From assembly GCA_959608885.1 (NCBI GenBank), contig CAUHSG010000009.1, positions 11,164 to 75,163 on the forward strand: a DNA stretch of 64,000 nt, read 5' to 3'. Of this stretch, positions 1-8,833 are shown one piece after another (position 1 is the stretch's first letter; every line of letters begins with the position of its first letter). The DNA is from an uncultured Coriobacteriia bacterium (lineage in GTDB: Bacteria; Actinomycetota; Coriobacteriia; Coriobacteriales; QAMH01). The translations under genes were made by a program, and so were the position numbers. Under the pieces are notes generated by a model. The model did not search any database. It was not told the DNA's origin and was given only the letters and a program-made list of their open reading frames with translations.

Positions 1-3000
1 ACGACCGAGGGGGCCCATACGGTCTCCAAGGCCGGAGAGAGCGCGCTGGACCGCCTGGTGGCGGCCTACGGCGCTCACAGCGTGCGCCGCGCCGACGACG
101 GCGTGTGGGAGAGCTTCGCGGCCATCGTGCCGCCTGCGGCTCCTGCGGCCCCGACGGCTCGCGAGCGCATGGCGGCCGCGGTGCGTGGCATGAGGCCGCG
201 TGTGAGCGGCGCCGGTGCGCACGAGGTGGCGGCGGTGGCTGCGGGAGTGGGACAAGCGTCCCTGGGACAAGTGTCCCACCGCGAAACCCAGCAGGTGGGA
301 CACTTGTCCCAGGGACGCTTGTCCCACTCCGCCATCCAGACGGCCGCGATCTACGCGTGGCTGTGCACCGAGACGCGCGAGATGGACGGCTTCGTGGCCT
401 ACGTGGCACCGAAACCGGTCGACGCGCGCGCGGCAAAACGCATGCGCAAGCGTGCAAATGTTCGCGAACTCGCAGGTCACGTGGGTGCTGGTGTGCCCGT
501 GACCGGGCAAACCAGACAAAAGGTGCCAGGCACCAATTGTCTGGTCGCTGCGGTTGGGGCGTCCTCGCACGAGATCGAGATGCCACAACCATCGCTTGTT
601 CCTTCCGCCGCGCAAGCCGCGGCTGCATCAGAGCCACGCTTCGGATCAAGAACGCGCTTCGCATTGGGGCTGCCATCGGTGGCCTTGGCTGCGTGTTTGG
701 CGATTTTTGGCGTCGGCGCGCATATGTCACCGTCGGTGGCAATGGCAAGTGAGATTTCGGGCTCTGGAGGCGGCGCTTCCGGGGTCGTTTCGGCCGTTTT
801 AGGCGACAATTCCGCCAGCGGCGTGTCTTCAGAGGGGAGCAGTGTGCCCTCAAACGGGACCACTGCGCCCTCAGGCGTGTCAAATGGCACGACCACTGTG
901 CCCGGTCAGAATATGGACAACCAGTCTAATAACGCTGCCACCGGTGCAAACGGTGCTGGCAACGGCGCACAGAATTCGAGTGTAAGCCCCGATAAGAACG
1001 CAGGGGCCTCTACCACTAATACTAGTGACAAGAAGGCTCAGAACGGCTCTGAGGGCGCTTCTGCGGGCTCAGAGGGCCTCGAGGACGCTCCTGGTGCCAC
1101 CACGGGCGACAAGGCTGACAATACCGAGAGCGATTCGAAGGACGCCGCGGGCGACGAGAACGCTTCTGCCGATAATTCCGCCACCAACAAAGAGGATGAG
1201 GCGGACGCCAACAAGGACGAAAATTCCTCCAAAAATAATTCCGCGAAGCACGAAAACGATGGCAAAAACGCCACCGATTCGACGCATCCCGAGAACCCCG
1301 CGACGCCCGCCCAGGGCGACGTCGAGGGCAACGCTCCCGTCGAGGCTCCTGCTGACGCGGGCGAGCTGATATACGTATCTAGCGGGGACGATGTCCTCGA
1401 TACTAGCACCTCCCTCACGTATCCTAGCAACGCTCCACCCTTATTGCTATACGATTCACCACCCGGTTTTTTGGAGTCCGGAACGTACTTCATTCAATCG
1501 GACTACAACCCAGATTATTTCTTGGGTCACGCAAAGAACAATTTGGAAATTTTGGTCAGCCCGGAGACGGGCCATTCGGCTATGTGGAAGATTACTCGCA
1601 TTACCGGTGGCGAATATGACCGTTACCTGCTCCAGATCGGCGATCTGTACCTCGCGCGTGCATATCCCGGTGACGAGGGGAATCAGGTCGCTCTCGTGAC
1701 CTCCCTGACCGATGAGGCCTACTGGCGCATCGAGGGTTTCTACGACAGAAGTGGAAATCTTGTGTACGTCATCTTCGGACCCGAGCGTAAGCACGCCGTG
1801 CAGCTCGACGTCGACCGCAGCGACTCCAAGGAAATCCATCCGACGGGCGTGAGCTGCGACGATTCGATGATGTGGCCGTACCCCGATGGCCAGCACCCCG
1901 TGAGCCCGCTCACGCACTGGATCATCTCCGTCATCGAGGACCTGCAGCAGAACTGGACCATCACCCTCGAGCCGAACGAGGCCACCGAGGGCGAGGCCAT
2001 CAGCAAGGACGTCTTCGCCGCGACCGGCACGACCGTCGAGTCGCCCGGCTTCAAGAAGCCTGGCTACGAGCTCTCCGGCTGGAACACCAAGCCCGACGGC
2101 TCGGGCGAGAGCTACGACGTCGACGCCGTCATCCCCGGTGAGGGCATCCTCGTCCCCGATTACGAGATGAAGCTCTATGCCCAGTGGAAGGCGACGTACG
2201 TGAACGTCACCTATAACTCGAGTGGCAACGGCACCGTCTCGCTCACGGGCAGCGACAAGAAGTCCGACAACATCATCCAGACCATCGGCAGCGCCAACGG
2301 CGTGCTGAAGGACGTCGACAACCAGAAGCTCAAGGGCGTCACCGCGACCGCCAACAAGGGATACCACTTCGGTTCGTGGATCCTCGTGGGCGGCTCCGGC
2401 AAGCTCAGCGACGCGCTGCGTACGAAGAGCACGCTGACTGCGGAAGACGTCATGGGCCTGTCGCGCTTCGAGGACTCCGACACGGGCTGGACGCTGTACC
2501 ACACGATCAGCCTGACGGCGGACTTCATCGCGAACATATATAAGATCAACTTCAACGCCAACGGTGGCATGGGCTCCATGGCCGCGCGCACCGTGAACTA
2601 CGACGACAAGGGCGTGCTGACCAAGCTCGACGGCATCAGCCGCCTGCACTACATCTTCGCAGGTTGGAACACCAAGCCCGACGGCAGCGGCATCTCCATC
2701 AGCGATGCCCAGACGCTGCAGCAGCTCATCGCCTGCGGCGCCCTGGCCGCGGCTGACGGCTCGGCCACGACGCTGTACGCGCAGTGGGAGCACGAACCCG
2801 TCGTCGACGTCAGCGGCCCGGGTGCGGGTGCTGCCACGACGGCCCCGACCGGCGGCGATGCCGGTTACAGCGGCCGCGGTTACAGCCGCGGTTACTACCC
2901 CGCGACGGCTGGCGAGGCTCCTGCCGAGGAGGCCGCCATCACGAACGCCAACATCCAGAGTGTCAGCCCCCGAAATGCGGGCCCGCTCGACGCAATTGGT

Positions 3001-3210
3001 CAGTTCTTTGGTACCAGTGCGGGCATGATTGTCGGTATTATTTGCGCTGCCGGGCTCGCCATCGCGCTCATCGCGGGTGCTGCGGCCCTCTTCCTGCACT
3101 TCACGGGTGCGGGTGCTGCAGGTGGCGCCGCTGGTGGCGCTGCGGGTGGCACCGCCGCCGGTTCGGAAAGCAAGACTTCGCGCAATCGCAAGCGCGGTGG
3201 TAAGAAGTAA
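1..3210 (+). CDS. Large exported surface protein with trefoil-like and InlB-type repeats, 5' end open
   Basis: The reading frame is open from the first base to the stop at 3210, so the N-terminus may lie outside the window. A secretion signal (hydrophobic core about 655-745, Ala-Met-Ala exit) sits far inside the frame, and an in-frame ATG at 580 would give a normal exported protein. After it come a Ser/Asn/Asp-rich linker (750-1370), a region resembling a ricin-type beta-trefoil (1440-1930), two InlB B-like repeats ending in LYAQW (near 2060-2200 and 2530-2790), a Gly/Tyr-rich stretch and a C-terminal membrane helix (2990-3105) with a basic tail. No LPXTG is visible, so it is probably membrane-anchored. 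It heads a run of surface genes. The first 570 bases contain two perfect palindromes typical of spacers, which makes the upstream part doubtful as coding. Confidence 0.75.
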   Translation, partial: TTEGAHTVSKAGESALDRLVAAYGAHSVRRADDGVWESFAAIVPPAAPAAPTARERMAAAVRGMRPRVSGAGAHEVAAVAAGVGQASLGQVSHRETQQVGHLSQGRLSHSAIQTAAIYAWLCTETREMDGFVAYVAPKPVDARAAKRMRKRANVRELAGHVGAGVPVTGQTRQKVPGTNCLVAAVGASSHEIEMPQPSLVPSAAQAAAASEPRFGSRTRFALGLPSVALAACLAIFGVGAHMSPSVAMASEISGSGGGASGVVSAVLGDNSASGVSSEGSSVPSNGTTAPSGVSNGTTTVPGQNMDNQSNNAATGANGAGNGAQNSSVSPDKNAGASTTNTSDKKAQNGSEGASAGSEGLEDAPGATTGDKADNTESDSKDAAGDENASADNSATNKEDEADANKDENSSKNNSAKHENDGKNATDSTHPENPATPAQGDVEGNAPVEAPADAGELIYVSSGDDVLDTSTSLTYPSNAPPLLLYDSPPGFLESGTYFIQSDYNPDYFLGHAKNNLEILVSPETGHSAMWKITRITGGEYDRYLLQIGDLYLARAYPGDEGNQVALVTSLTDEAYWRIEGFYDRSGNLVYVIFGPERKHAVQLDVDRSDSKEIHPTGVSCDDSMMWPYPDGQHPVSPLTHWIISVIEDLQQNWTITLEPNEATEGEAISKDVFAATGTTVESPGFKKPGYELSGWNTKPDGSGESYDVDAVIPGEGILVPDYEMKLYAQWKATYVNVTYNSSGNGTVSLTGSDKKSDNIIQTIGSANGVLKDVDNQKLKGVTATANKGYHFGSWILVGGSGKLSDALRTKSTLTAEDVMGLSRFEDSDTGWTLYHTISLTADFIANIYKINFNANGGMGSMAARTVNYDDKGVLTKLDGISRLHYIFAGWNTKPDGSGISISDAQTLQQLIACGALAAADGSATTLYAQWEHEPVVDVSGPGAGAATTAPTGGDAGYSGRGYSRGYYPATAGEAPAEEAAITNANIQSVSPRNAGPLDAIGQFFGTSAGMIVGIICAAGLAIALIAGAAALFLHFTGAGAAGGAAGGAAGGTAAGSESKTSRNRKRGGKK
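244..330. repeat. Perfect 37-bp inverted repeat with 13-nt loop inside an open frame
   Basis: Arms 244-280 and 294-330 are exactly complementary. Each arm contains two near copies of GGGACAAGYGTCCC. The loop 281-293 reads GCGAAACCCAGCA, which shares GAAACCCA with the loops of the hairpins at 30.6 and 33.5 kb. Confidence 0.9.
511..545. repeat. 35-nt palindrome, CCAGACA/TGTCTGG type
   Basis: ACCAGACAA and TTGTCTGGT flank GGTGCC-A-GGCACC. The ends match those of the long inverted repeat at 22115-22212. It lies in the open frame upstream of the likely signal peptide. Confidence 0.85.
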
Positions 3211-3291
3211 GGACCGAAGAAACTCCGAGGTCAATGGGGACTTGAGCCGTCATATGCGGCTTTTCTCGGAGGACAAGGAAGGAACGAAGTC

Positions 3292-5655
3292 ATGAAGACC
3301 GAGTTCAAGGCAAAGCTCACAGCCATCCTTTTAGGTACCGCTCTCGCGGTCATGCTCGTGCCATCCGTGGCCACGGCCCAGACCGCCGAAACCCCCGACA
3401 CCACCATCGCAGCAGGTGACGTTGCCCCCATCAACGACGCCCTCGAAACCGAGAAAACCCCCGCTACCGTAGTGGATTCGCTCGTAGGCCCTGCAACTCC
3501 CGCAACTCCCGCCGACTCCCAGAACGACGAGGGCACCACCGCCCCCGATTCCGACGCGGCGCCTACGACCACGAAGACCCCTGCGGAAGCCGTGGTTGAG
3601 GAGGAAGAGCCCTCCACCGCCCCCGAGACCCCGGATGACGCCGATGACGGCGATTCCGAGGCCGACGAGGGCACGACGCCGCCCACAGGCGGCGACAAGT
3701 CCGCGAGCACCGAGGTGCCCGCGAACACCCCCGCCAGCGCGCCTGAGGCCCCGAAGAAGGCCGCTGCGGCCGGTGACGCCGTCGAGGCCGCGATCACGAC
3801 GCAGGGCACGGATAGCGGCATCTGTGACGACGGGATACAGTGGATCCTGGATGACACGATGCTCACGATCCGCTCCAAGGACATGAATCCGGTCGTCATG
3901 AAGGATTACGGGGAGTTCGATACTGCTCCTTGGAGCACGTACCAGGATGTGGTTCGATATATCAACATCGATTCGACCGTGACTCATATTGGAAACTATG
4001 CATTCTTCCACTTCATTTACGCGGAGACGATCAACATCCCCGATTCCGTCACCTCCATCGGCGATATGGCCTTTTACACCTGCACGGAGGCCCTGACTTC
4101 GGTGTTCATTCCAGACAGCGTGACTAGTATTGGTCAACAGGCATTTGATAATTGCAGCAAGTTGACCAATATCATCATCGGTAAAAATGGTAGTAATTTG
4201 ACGTACCTCGGTTATCGTGCCCTTGGCGGCCCCGCCACCGCGACCGTCACCTATGCAGGCAAGCGTGCCGATTGGAATACTATTATTGGACATGATGACT
4301 ATACCGCGGGAAGCCAGATTTATTTTGACGAATCCTCACATGTGGTTACGTTCAATCCGGACGGTGGCGAACTCGCAAGCGGTGCGGAAACCGGCACTAC
4401 CAACAAGGACGGCCAGCTCACGTTCCTGCCCACGCCCGTGAGAAGCGACTACACCTTCGACGGCTGGTTCTATGATGACGGCACCCAGCTGCTCGTCAAC
4501 AGCGGCAGGATCACGGGCGACGTTACCGTGACCGCCCGCTGGACGTACAACCCGCCCGCTCCCACGTATTACACGATCACCTTCGATGCCAACGGCGGCA
4601 CGATCGACGGCAACAACACGACCACGACGATCACCACCGACGAGAACGGCCAGATCTCCTCGTGGCCCAACCCCACGATGAGCGGCTACGACTTTACCGG
4701 CTGGTACAACGCGACGTACGGCGGCGACCGCTTCTATCCGGGCACGGCCTTCGATGGAACCGTCACCACGCTCTATGCGCAGTGGACGCCGGCGCAGACC
4801 CCCAGCATCACGTACACGATCATCTTTGACCCCGCTGGCGGCACGATCCCCGAGGGCGTGAGCTCCACGGGCCAGACCAACGCGAGCGGCCAGGTCATGT
4901 ACCTGCCCGAGCCGACGCGCGAGGGTTACACCTTCGACGGCTGGTTCACCGCGGATGGTAATCTGGTTACCGCGTGGAGCACGATGTTCTACGGCGATGC
5001 GACGGTCACCGCCCGCTGGACGCTGATCGACACGCCGACCGATCCGGATGATCCGACCGATCCGGATGACCCCGACAATCCCGATAATCCGGACAACCCC
5101 GACAATCCGGATAACCCGGATAATCCCGATAACCCGGATACGCCCGACAATCCCGATGACCCGAAGGATCCGACCGAGCCGACGAAGCCGAGCTACAACG
5201 TCATCGACGGCGCCAACAGCACCTGGGTTGTCGAGGACGGCGCTTCGCTCGAGATTCGCGCCGATGGTGAGTTCGCGAACTTCGATCACGTCAAGGTCGA
5301 CGGCGTGAAGGTCGACGAGCAGCACTACGACGTGCGCGAGGGCTCGACCATCATCACGCTCAAGCCGGCCTTCCTCGCCACGCTCGAGAAGGGTTCGCAT
5401 GAGCTGACCTTCGTGTACAAGGACGGCGGCGAGGCCAAGACGAACTTCGAGGTTGCCGCCAAGCCCGCCGTGTACGTGCCGGGTGATGACGCGACGACCA
5501 GCCAGGTCGCTGACACGAACACGACCCCGAGTGCGTCTGGCTCGGACAACCCCAAGACGGGTGACGACGGCAAGATGCTTGCTCTCTCTCTCTGCATCTT
5601 TGCCCTGATTGCTGGCCTTGGTGCCATGGGCTGTGCTCGTCGAGCTCGTCAATAA
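3292..5655 (+). CDS. Cell-wall-anchored surface protein with LRR and InlB B-type repeats
   Basis: 787 residues, exported and probably sortase-anchored. A GGAAGGA ribosome site precedes ATG 3292. Visible in order: signal peptide (about residues 1-30), a Pro/Thr/Glu-rich linker, a BspA-like leucine-rich segment with two ADSVTSIG-style turns (about 210-330), three InlB B-like repeats ending in ARW or AQW (about 345-580), a run of PDN units, an Ig-like domain, and an NPKTG sorting motif followed by a hydrophobic helix and RRARQ. Such repeats usually serve adhesion or protein binding; the ligand cannot be told. It lies 81 bp after the previous surface gene and could be co-transcribed. Confidence 0.85.
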   Translation: MKTEFKAKLTAILLGTALAVMLVPSVATAQTAETPDTTIAAGDVAPINDALETEKTPATVVDSLVGPATPATPADSQNDEGTTAPDSDAAPTTTKTPAEAVVEEEEPSTAPETPDDADDGDSEADEGTTPPTGGDKSASTEVPANTPASAPEAPKKAAAAGDAVEAAITTQGTDSGICDDGIQWILDDTMLTIRSKDMNPVVMKDYGEFDTAPWSTYQDVVRYINIDSTVTHIGNYAFFHFIYAETINIPDSVTSIGDMAFYTCTEALTSVFIPDSVTSIGQQAFDNCSKLTNIIIGKNGSNLTYLGYRALGGPATATVTYAGKRADWNTIIGHDDYTAGSQIYFDESSHVVTFNPDGGELASGAETGTTNKDGQLTFLPTPVRSDYTFDGWFYDDGTQLLVNSGRITGDVTVTARWTYNPPAPTYYTITFDANGGTIDGNNTTTTITTDENGQISSWPNPTMSGYDFTGWYNATYGGDRFYPGTAFDGTVTTLYAQWTPAQTPSITYTIIFDPAGGTIPEGVSSTGQTNASGQVMYLPEPTREGYTFDGWFTADGNLVTAWSTMFYGDATVTARWTLIDTPTDPDDPTDPDDPDNPDNPDNPDNPDNPDNPDNPDTPDNPDDPKDPTEPTKPSYNVIDGANSTWVVEDGASLEIRADGEFANFDHVKVDGVKVDEQHYDVREGSTIITLKPAFLATLEKGSHELTFVYKDGGEAKTNFEVAAKPAVYVPGDDATTSQVADTNTTPSASGSDNPKTGDDGKMLALSLCIFALIAGLGAMGCARRARQ
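5038..5165 (+). repeat. In-frame tandem repeat encoding PDN units
   Basis: Degenerate 9-bp units encode about eight successive Pro-Asp-Asn triplets flanked by Pro-Asp-Asp units. It is a wall-spanning spacer just after the last InlB-like repeat. The number of units is likely to vary between strains. Confidence 0.8.
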
Positions 5656-5777
5656 GACACATACATGTGCCAAATACGGTAGTGGGGGCTTGGCACGATT
5701 TTTTGTGCCGGGCCTCTATCTATATAGACGGCAGATGTGGGAATGATGGACACGAGAGGCTATACGAAAGGAGGAAG

Positions 5778-8700
5778 ATGGCGCAAACTGATACACATAA
5801 TGAAGCGTTGCCGGCGCATCGCTATCGTGCGAGAAAACTTTGCTTCCTCTCGCTCGCCGTTGTGTGCACGGTGCTAGCTGTCTTCGTCCTCACGTTTAGT
5901 CTGGGCTTCACCTCGCGTCCCTCGAATGTGGGTGCGAGCTATCCGCAGAGCACATCTTCGGCCGATGTGCTGCTTGTCATGTCATACGACGAGAACGACG
6001 CGGGAACGCAACTCGCGCGCGATGGCGTGCTCGACGTGCTTGGTCGCTCGTCGGTCAATATCGACATCGTCTACATGGACGCGTATCATGCGCCGCTCCA
6101 GAGTACCGCGCACGCTACCTGGGCAAACCGGGTGGGGCAGCAGGTCTCGCAGCGCGGTGGCTATGACATCGTGATCTGCTGCGATGACGAGGCGCTTGGC
6201 TTCGTCGAGCAGAACCACGACACGATGTTCGCCGCGACACCCGTCGTCTTCTTCGGCGTCAACGACGTCGCGCACGCGCAGAGCGTCGCGAACAGCGGCT
6301 ATGCGACGGGCATGATCGAGCAAGGCTACGTGGGCGAGATCATGCAGGTCACCTACCGCCTGCATCCCGACGCGACGAGCTTCACCGCCATCGTCGACCA
6401 GACCCCGGCGGGCATCGGCAACAAGGCGCAGTTCGTCTCGGCCGCGCAGGACTTCGAGGACATGGGCGTGTACTACGTCAACACCTCGGCGTTCACGCGC
6501 AACGAGCTCGGCGAGTACGTGAGCTCCGCGAGCCCGGACACGATCATGTTCCTGCTCGACGCGAGTGTCGACAACTCCGGCAACGTCTACGCGACCGACG
6601 ACACGATCGCGTGGGTCTCGAGCACGAGTAGCGTGCCCGTGTACTGCGTGACCGTGGGCAGCGTGGGGAGCGGCGCCGCAGGTTCGAGCTTCCTCGACCC
6701 GCAGCAGGACGGCCGCAAGGCCGCCGAGATGGCGATCACCGTGCTCAACGGCACGAGCCCCTCGGCGATTCCGCTCGTGGTCGATGGCACGCACGGCTAC
6801 GTCTTCGACCAGCAGGTGCTCAACAGCTACGGCATCTCGGTCGCCGATGTGCCGGCGGGAAGCACGGTCGTCAACCGCCAGCTCTTCTCGCTCGACACGC
6901 TGCGCATCATCGTGCTCCCCCTCATACTCCTCGTGCTCGCCGTCATCTTCTTCTTGCAGTCCCGAAAGATGAGGCACCTGCAGGTTGCAGCGGAAGCAGC
7001 AGGAGTAGGGGCGGGAACCGCGGCACCAGTTGTTACAGTGCCTGTTGAGAGCGTCGTGGAAGAAGAACCGGCACCGGTCGTGAATGCGGTCGCCGAAGCG
7101 GTTGCCGAAGCGCCCGTTGCAGCAGCCGTCGCGACACCCGCCAAGCAGGTCGACGCATCGGCTGCCAAGCGCACGAAGAAGAAACAGCTCCCTGCAAAAG
7201 AGCGCAGGCGCCGCGACACGAAGCGCGGGCACCAGCGCCAGCTGCGCCACACGCACCCGGTTAGCGTGAAGGCCGAGGATGCGAAGCCCGCACCCGAGGA
7301 CGACGAGAAGCTTGTGACCGGGCACGACGAGCTGCTCGAGGACGTGGCGACGATCGAGGTCGTGGCCGACGAGACCCCCGAGGAGATCGAGGCCCAGGTC
7401 GAGGCAAGCGCCGAGGGGGCCGTGGTCGAGGAGCTCGAGGAGACCCCGGCCGAGGCCGACGACGTGCTCGACGAGACGCCCGAGGAGATCGAGGCGCAGG
7501 TCGAGGCGAGTGCCGAAGGGTCCGAGGTCGAAGAGCTCGAGGAGCTGGCGGAGCTCGAGGCGCTCGAGGCGCAGGAAGCCGCGCTGGAGCCCGAGCCCGT
7601 GCCGGCCACGCAGGCCATCCAGCCCTCCGACATGCGCGCGATGATCGGCGTCGAGGTGCTGAACCTCGACGATGTCATCGAGGAGTTTGGCGCGCAGGCG
7701 GGGGAGGACGTGCTCGGCGTCATCCACAAGCGCCTTGCCGGCGTCGAGAACTCGCGCATCCTGGATACCGACGGTAGCCTCTTCTTGCTGGGCTTCTACG
7801 ATGCCGTCTTGCCCGGCTCGCGCGAGCTCGAACTCGTGGAGCTCATGCTCTCGCAGCCCATCACCGTGGGGGAGCGCTCCATCACGCTCAGCTCGTGCAT
7901 CGGTGCCGTGAACAGGCCGCATAGCCTGAACTTCGCGGAGATGAGGAAGGTCGGCGCGTTCGCCCGCAAGCAGGCCGAGGAGCGCGGGCACACGAACAAC
8001 ATCGTGCTCTACGACGACGACCTGTTCCGCGCGGCCCAGGACCGCGACAAAATCGCCCGCCTCCTTCAGGAAGCGCTCGACATGGATGATTTCCTGGTCT
8101 TCTACCAACCACAGGTTGACCTGCATAAAAACGAGGTCGTGGGCTACGAAGCGCTCGTCCGCATGAGGGACCGCGCCTATCCGCCGGCGCAGTTCATCCC
8201 CGTCGCCGAGGTGACGGGCCTCATCACCGAGGTCGATCGCGTCGTGACGAAGCGCGCGATCGAGCTGCTGTCGGTGTGGAAGCGCCGCAAGAAGCGCATG
8301 CGCCCCATCTCCATCAACTTCTCGTCGGTGCACCTGACGAGGGGCGATGACTTCGCGGCCTACCTGCTCGACCTACTTGACACCTACGGCGTGCCAAGCG
8401 AGTACATCAGGGTCGAGGTCGACGAGAGCCTGTTCAGCAGCGAGAACCAGCAGAATGCCGAGGAGATGGTGCGCCGCTTGTTCGACGCCGGCATCTCGAT
8501 CGCGCTCGACAACTTTGGCAAGGGGTGCTCGGCGTTCACGGACATCATGGCCATCCCCGCCTCGGTCATCAAGATCGACAAGGAGTTCGTGGACACGTTC
8601 CTCGTCGATGGCCACGACCAGAACTTCGAGCAGCTCGTGCGCCTGGCGCATGGGCTGGGGCGCAAGGTCGTCGTCGTGGGTGTCGACAAGCGCTGGCAGA

Positions 8701-8801
8701 TCGAGGCGTGTCGCAGCCTGAACTGCGACGTCGTCCAGGGGTACTACTTCTCGAAGCCGCTGCTGCCCGAGAACGCGGTGCAGTACAAGCCGCGCCCGTA
8801 G
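5778..8801 (+). CDS. Membrane sensor with ABC substrate-binding-like domain and degenerate GGDEF-EAL module
   Basis: About 1007 residues. ATG 5778 is chosen because AAAGGAGG lies just upstream; a longer frame from 5667 has no such site. Order: N-terminal membrane helix (about 20-45), an extracytoplasmic ABC-type substrate-binding-like domain, a second helix (about 375-395), a basic patch, an acidic linker with a duplicated EEIEAQVEASAEG unit, a GGDEF-like domain and an EAL domain. The GGDEF site reads DGSLF, so cyclase activity is unlikely. EAL (791-793), the Asn of NFSS, KIDKEF and QGY are kept, but the usual DD is D911-N912 and the AEGVE glutamate is V967. This suggests c-di-GMP binding or a protein-interaction role rather than hydrolysis. 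It sits between surface genes, suggesting control of surface functions. Confidence 0.85.
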   Translation: MAQTDTHNEALPAHRYRARKLCFLSLAVVCTVLAVFVLTFSLGFTSRPSNVGASYPQSTSSADVLLVMSYDENDAGTQLARDGVLDVLGRSSVNIDIVYMDAYHAPLQSTAHATWANRVGQQVSQRGGYDIVICCDDEALGFVEQNHDTMFAATPVVFFGVNDVAHAQSVANSGYATGMIEQGYVGEIMQVTYRLHPDATSFTAIVDQTPAGIGNKAQFVSAAQDFEDMGVYYVNTSAFTRNELGEYVSSASPDTIMFLLDASVDNSGNVYATDDTIAWVSSTSSVPVYCVTVGSVGSGAAGSSFLDPQQDGRKAAEMAITVLNGTSPSAIPLVVDGTHGYVFDQQVLNSYGISVADVPAGSTVVNRQLFSLDTLRIIVLPLILLVLAVIFFLQSRKMRHLQVAAEAAGVGAGTAAPVVTVPVESVVEEEPAPVVNAVAEAVAEAPVAAAVATPAKQVDASAAKRTKKKQLPAKERRRRDTKRGHQRQLRHTHPVSVKAEDAKPAPEDDEKLVTGHDELLEDVATIEVVADETPEEIEAQVEASAEGAVVEELEETPAEADDVLDETPEEIEAQVEASAEGSEVEELEELAELEALEAQEAALEPEPVPATQAIQPSDMRAMIGVEVLNLDDVIEEFGAQAGEDVLGVIHKRLAGVENSRILDTDGSLFLLGFYDAVLPGSRELELVELMLSQPITVGERSITLSSCIGAVNRPHSLNFAEMRKVGAFARKQAEERGHTNNIVLYDDDLFRAAQDRDKIARLLQEALDMDDFLVFYQPQVDLHKNEVVGYEALVRMRDRAYPPAQFIPVAEVTGLITEVDRVVTKRAIELLSVWKRRKKRMRPISINFSSVHLTRGDDFAAYLLDLLDTYGVPSEYIRVEVDESLFSSENQQNAEEMVRRLFDAGISIALDNFGKGCSAFTDIMAIPASVIKIDKEFVDTFLVDGHDQNFEQLVRLAHGLGRKVVVVGVDKRWQIEACRSLNCDVVQGYYFSKPLLPENAVQYKPRP

Positions 8802-8833
8802 AGCGCGCGGAGCCGATGCGAGGGAGCAAAGCG

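Noticed and set aside
1456..3234. 592-codon minus-strand frame opposite the first surface gene
   Set aside because: A mirror frame caused by high GC at third positions; the plus strand has domains and signal peptide.
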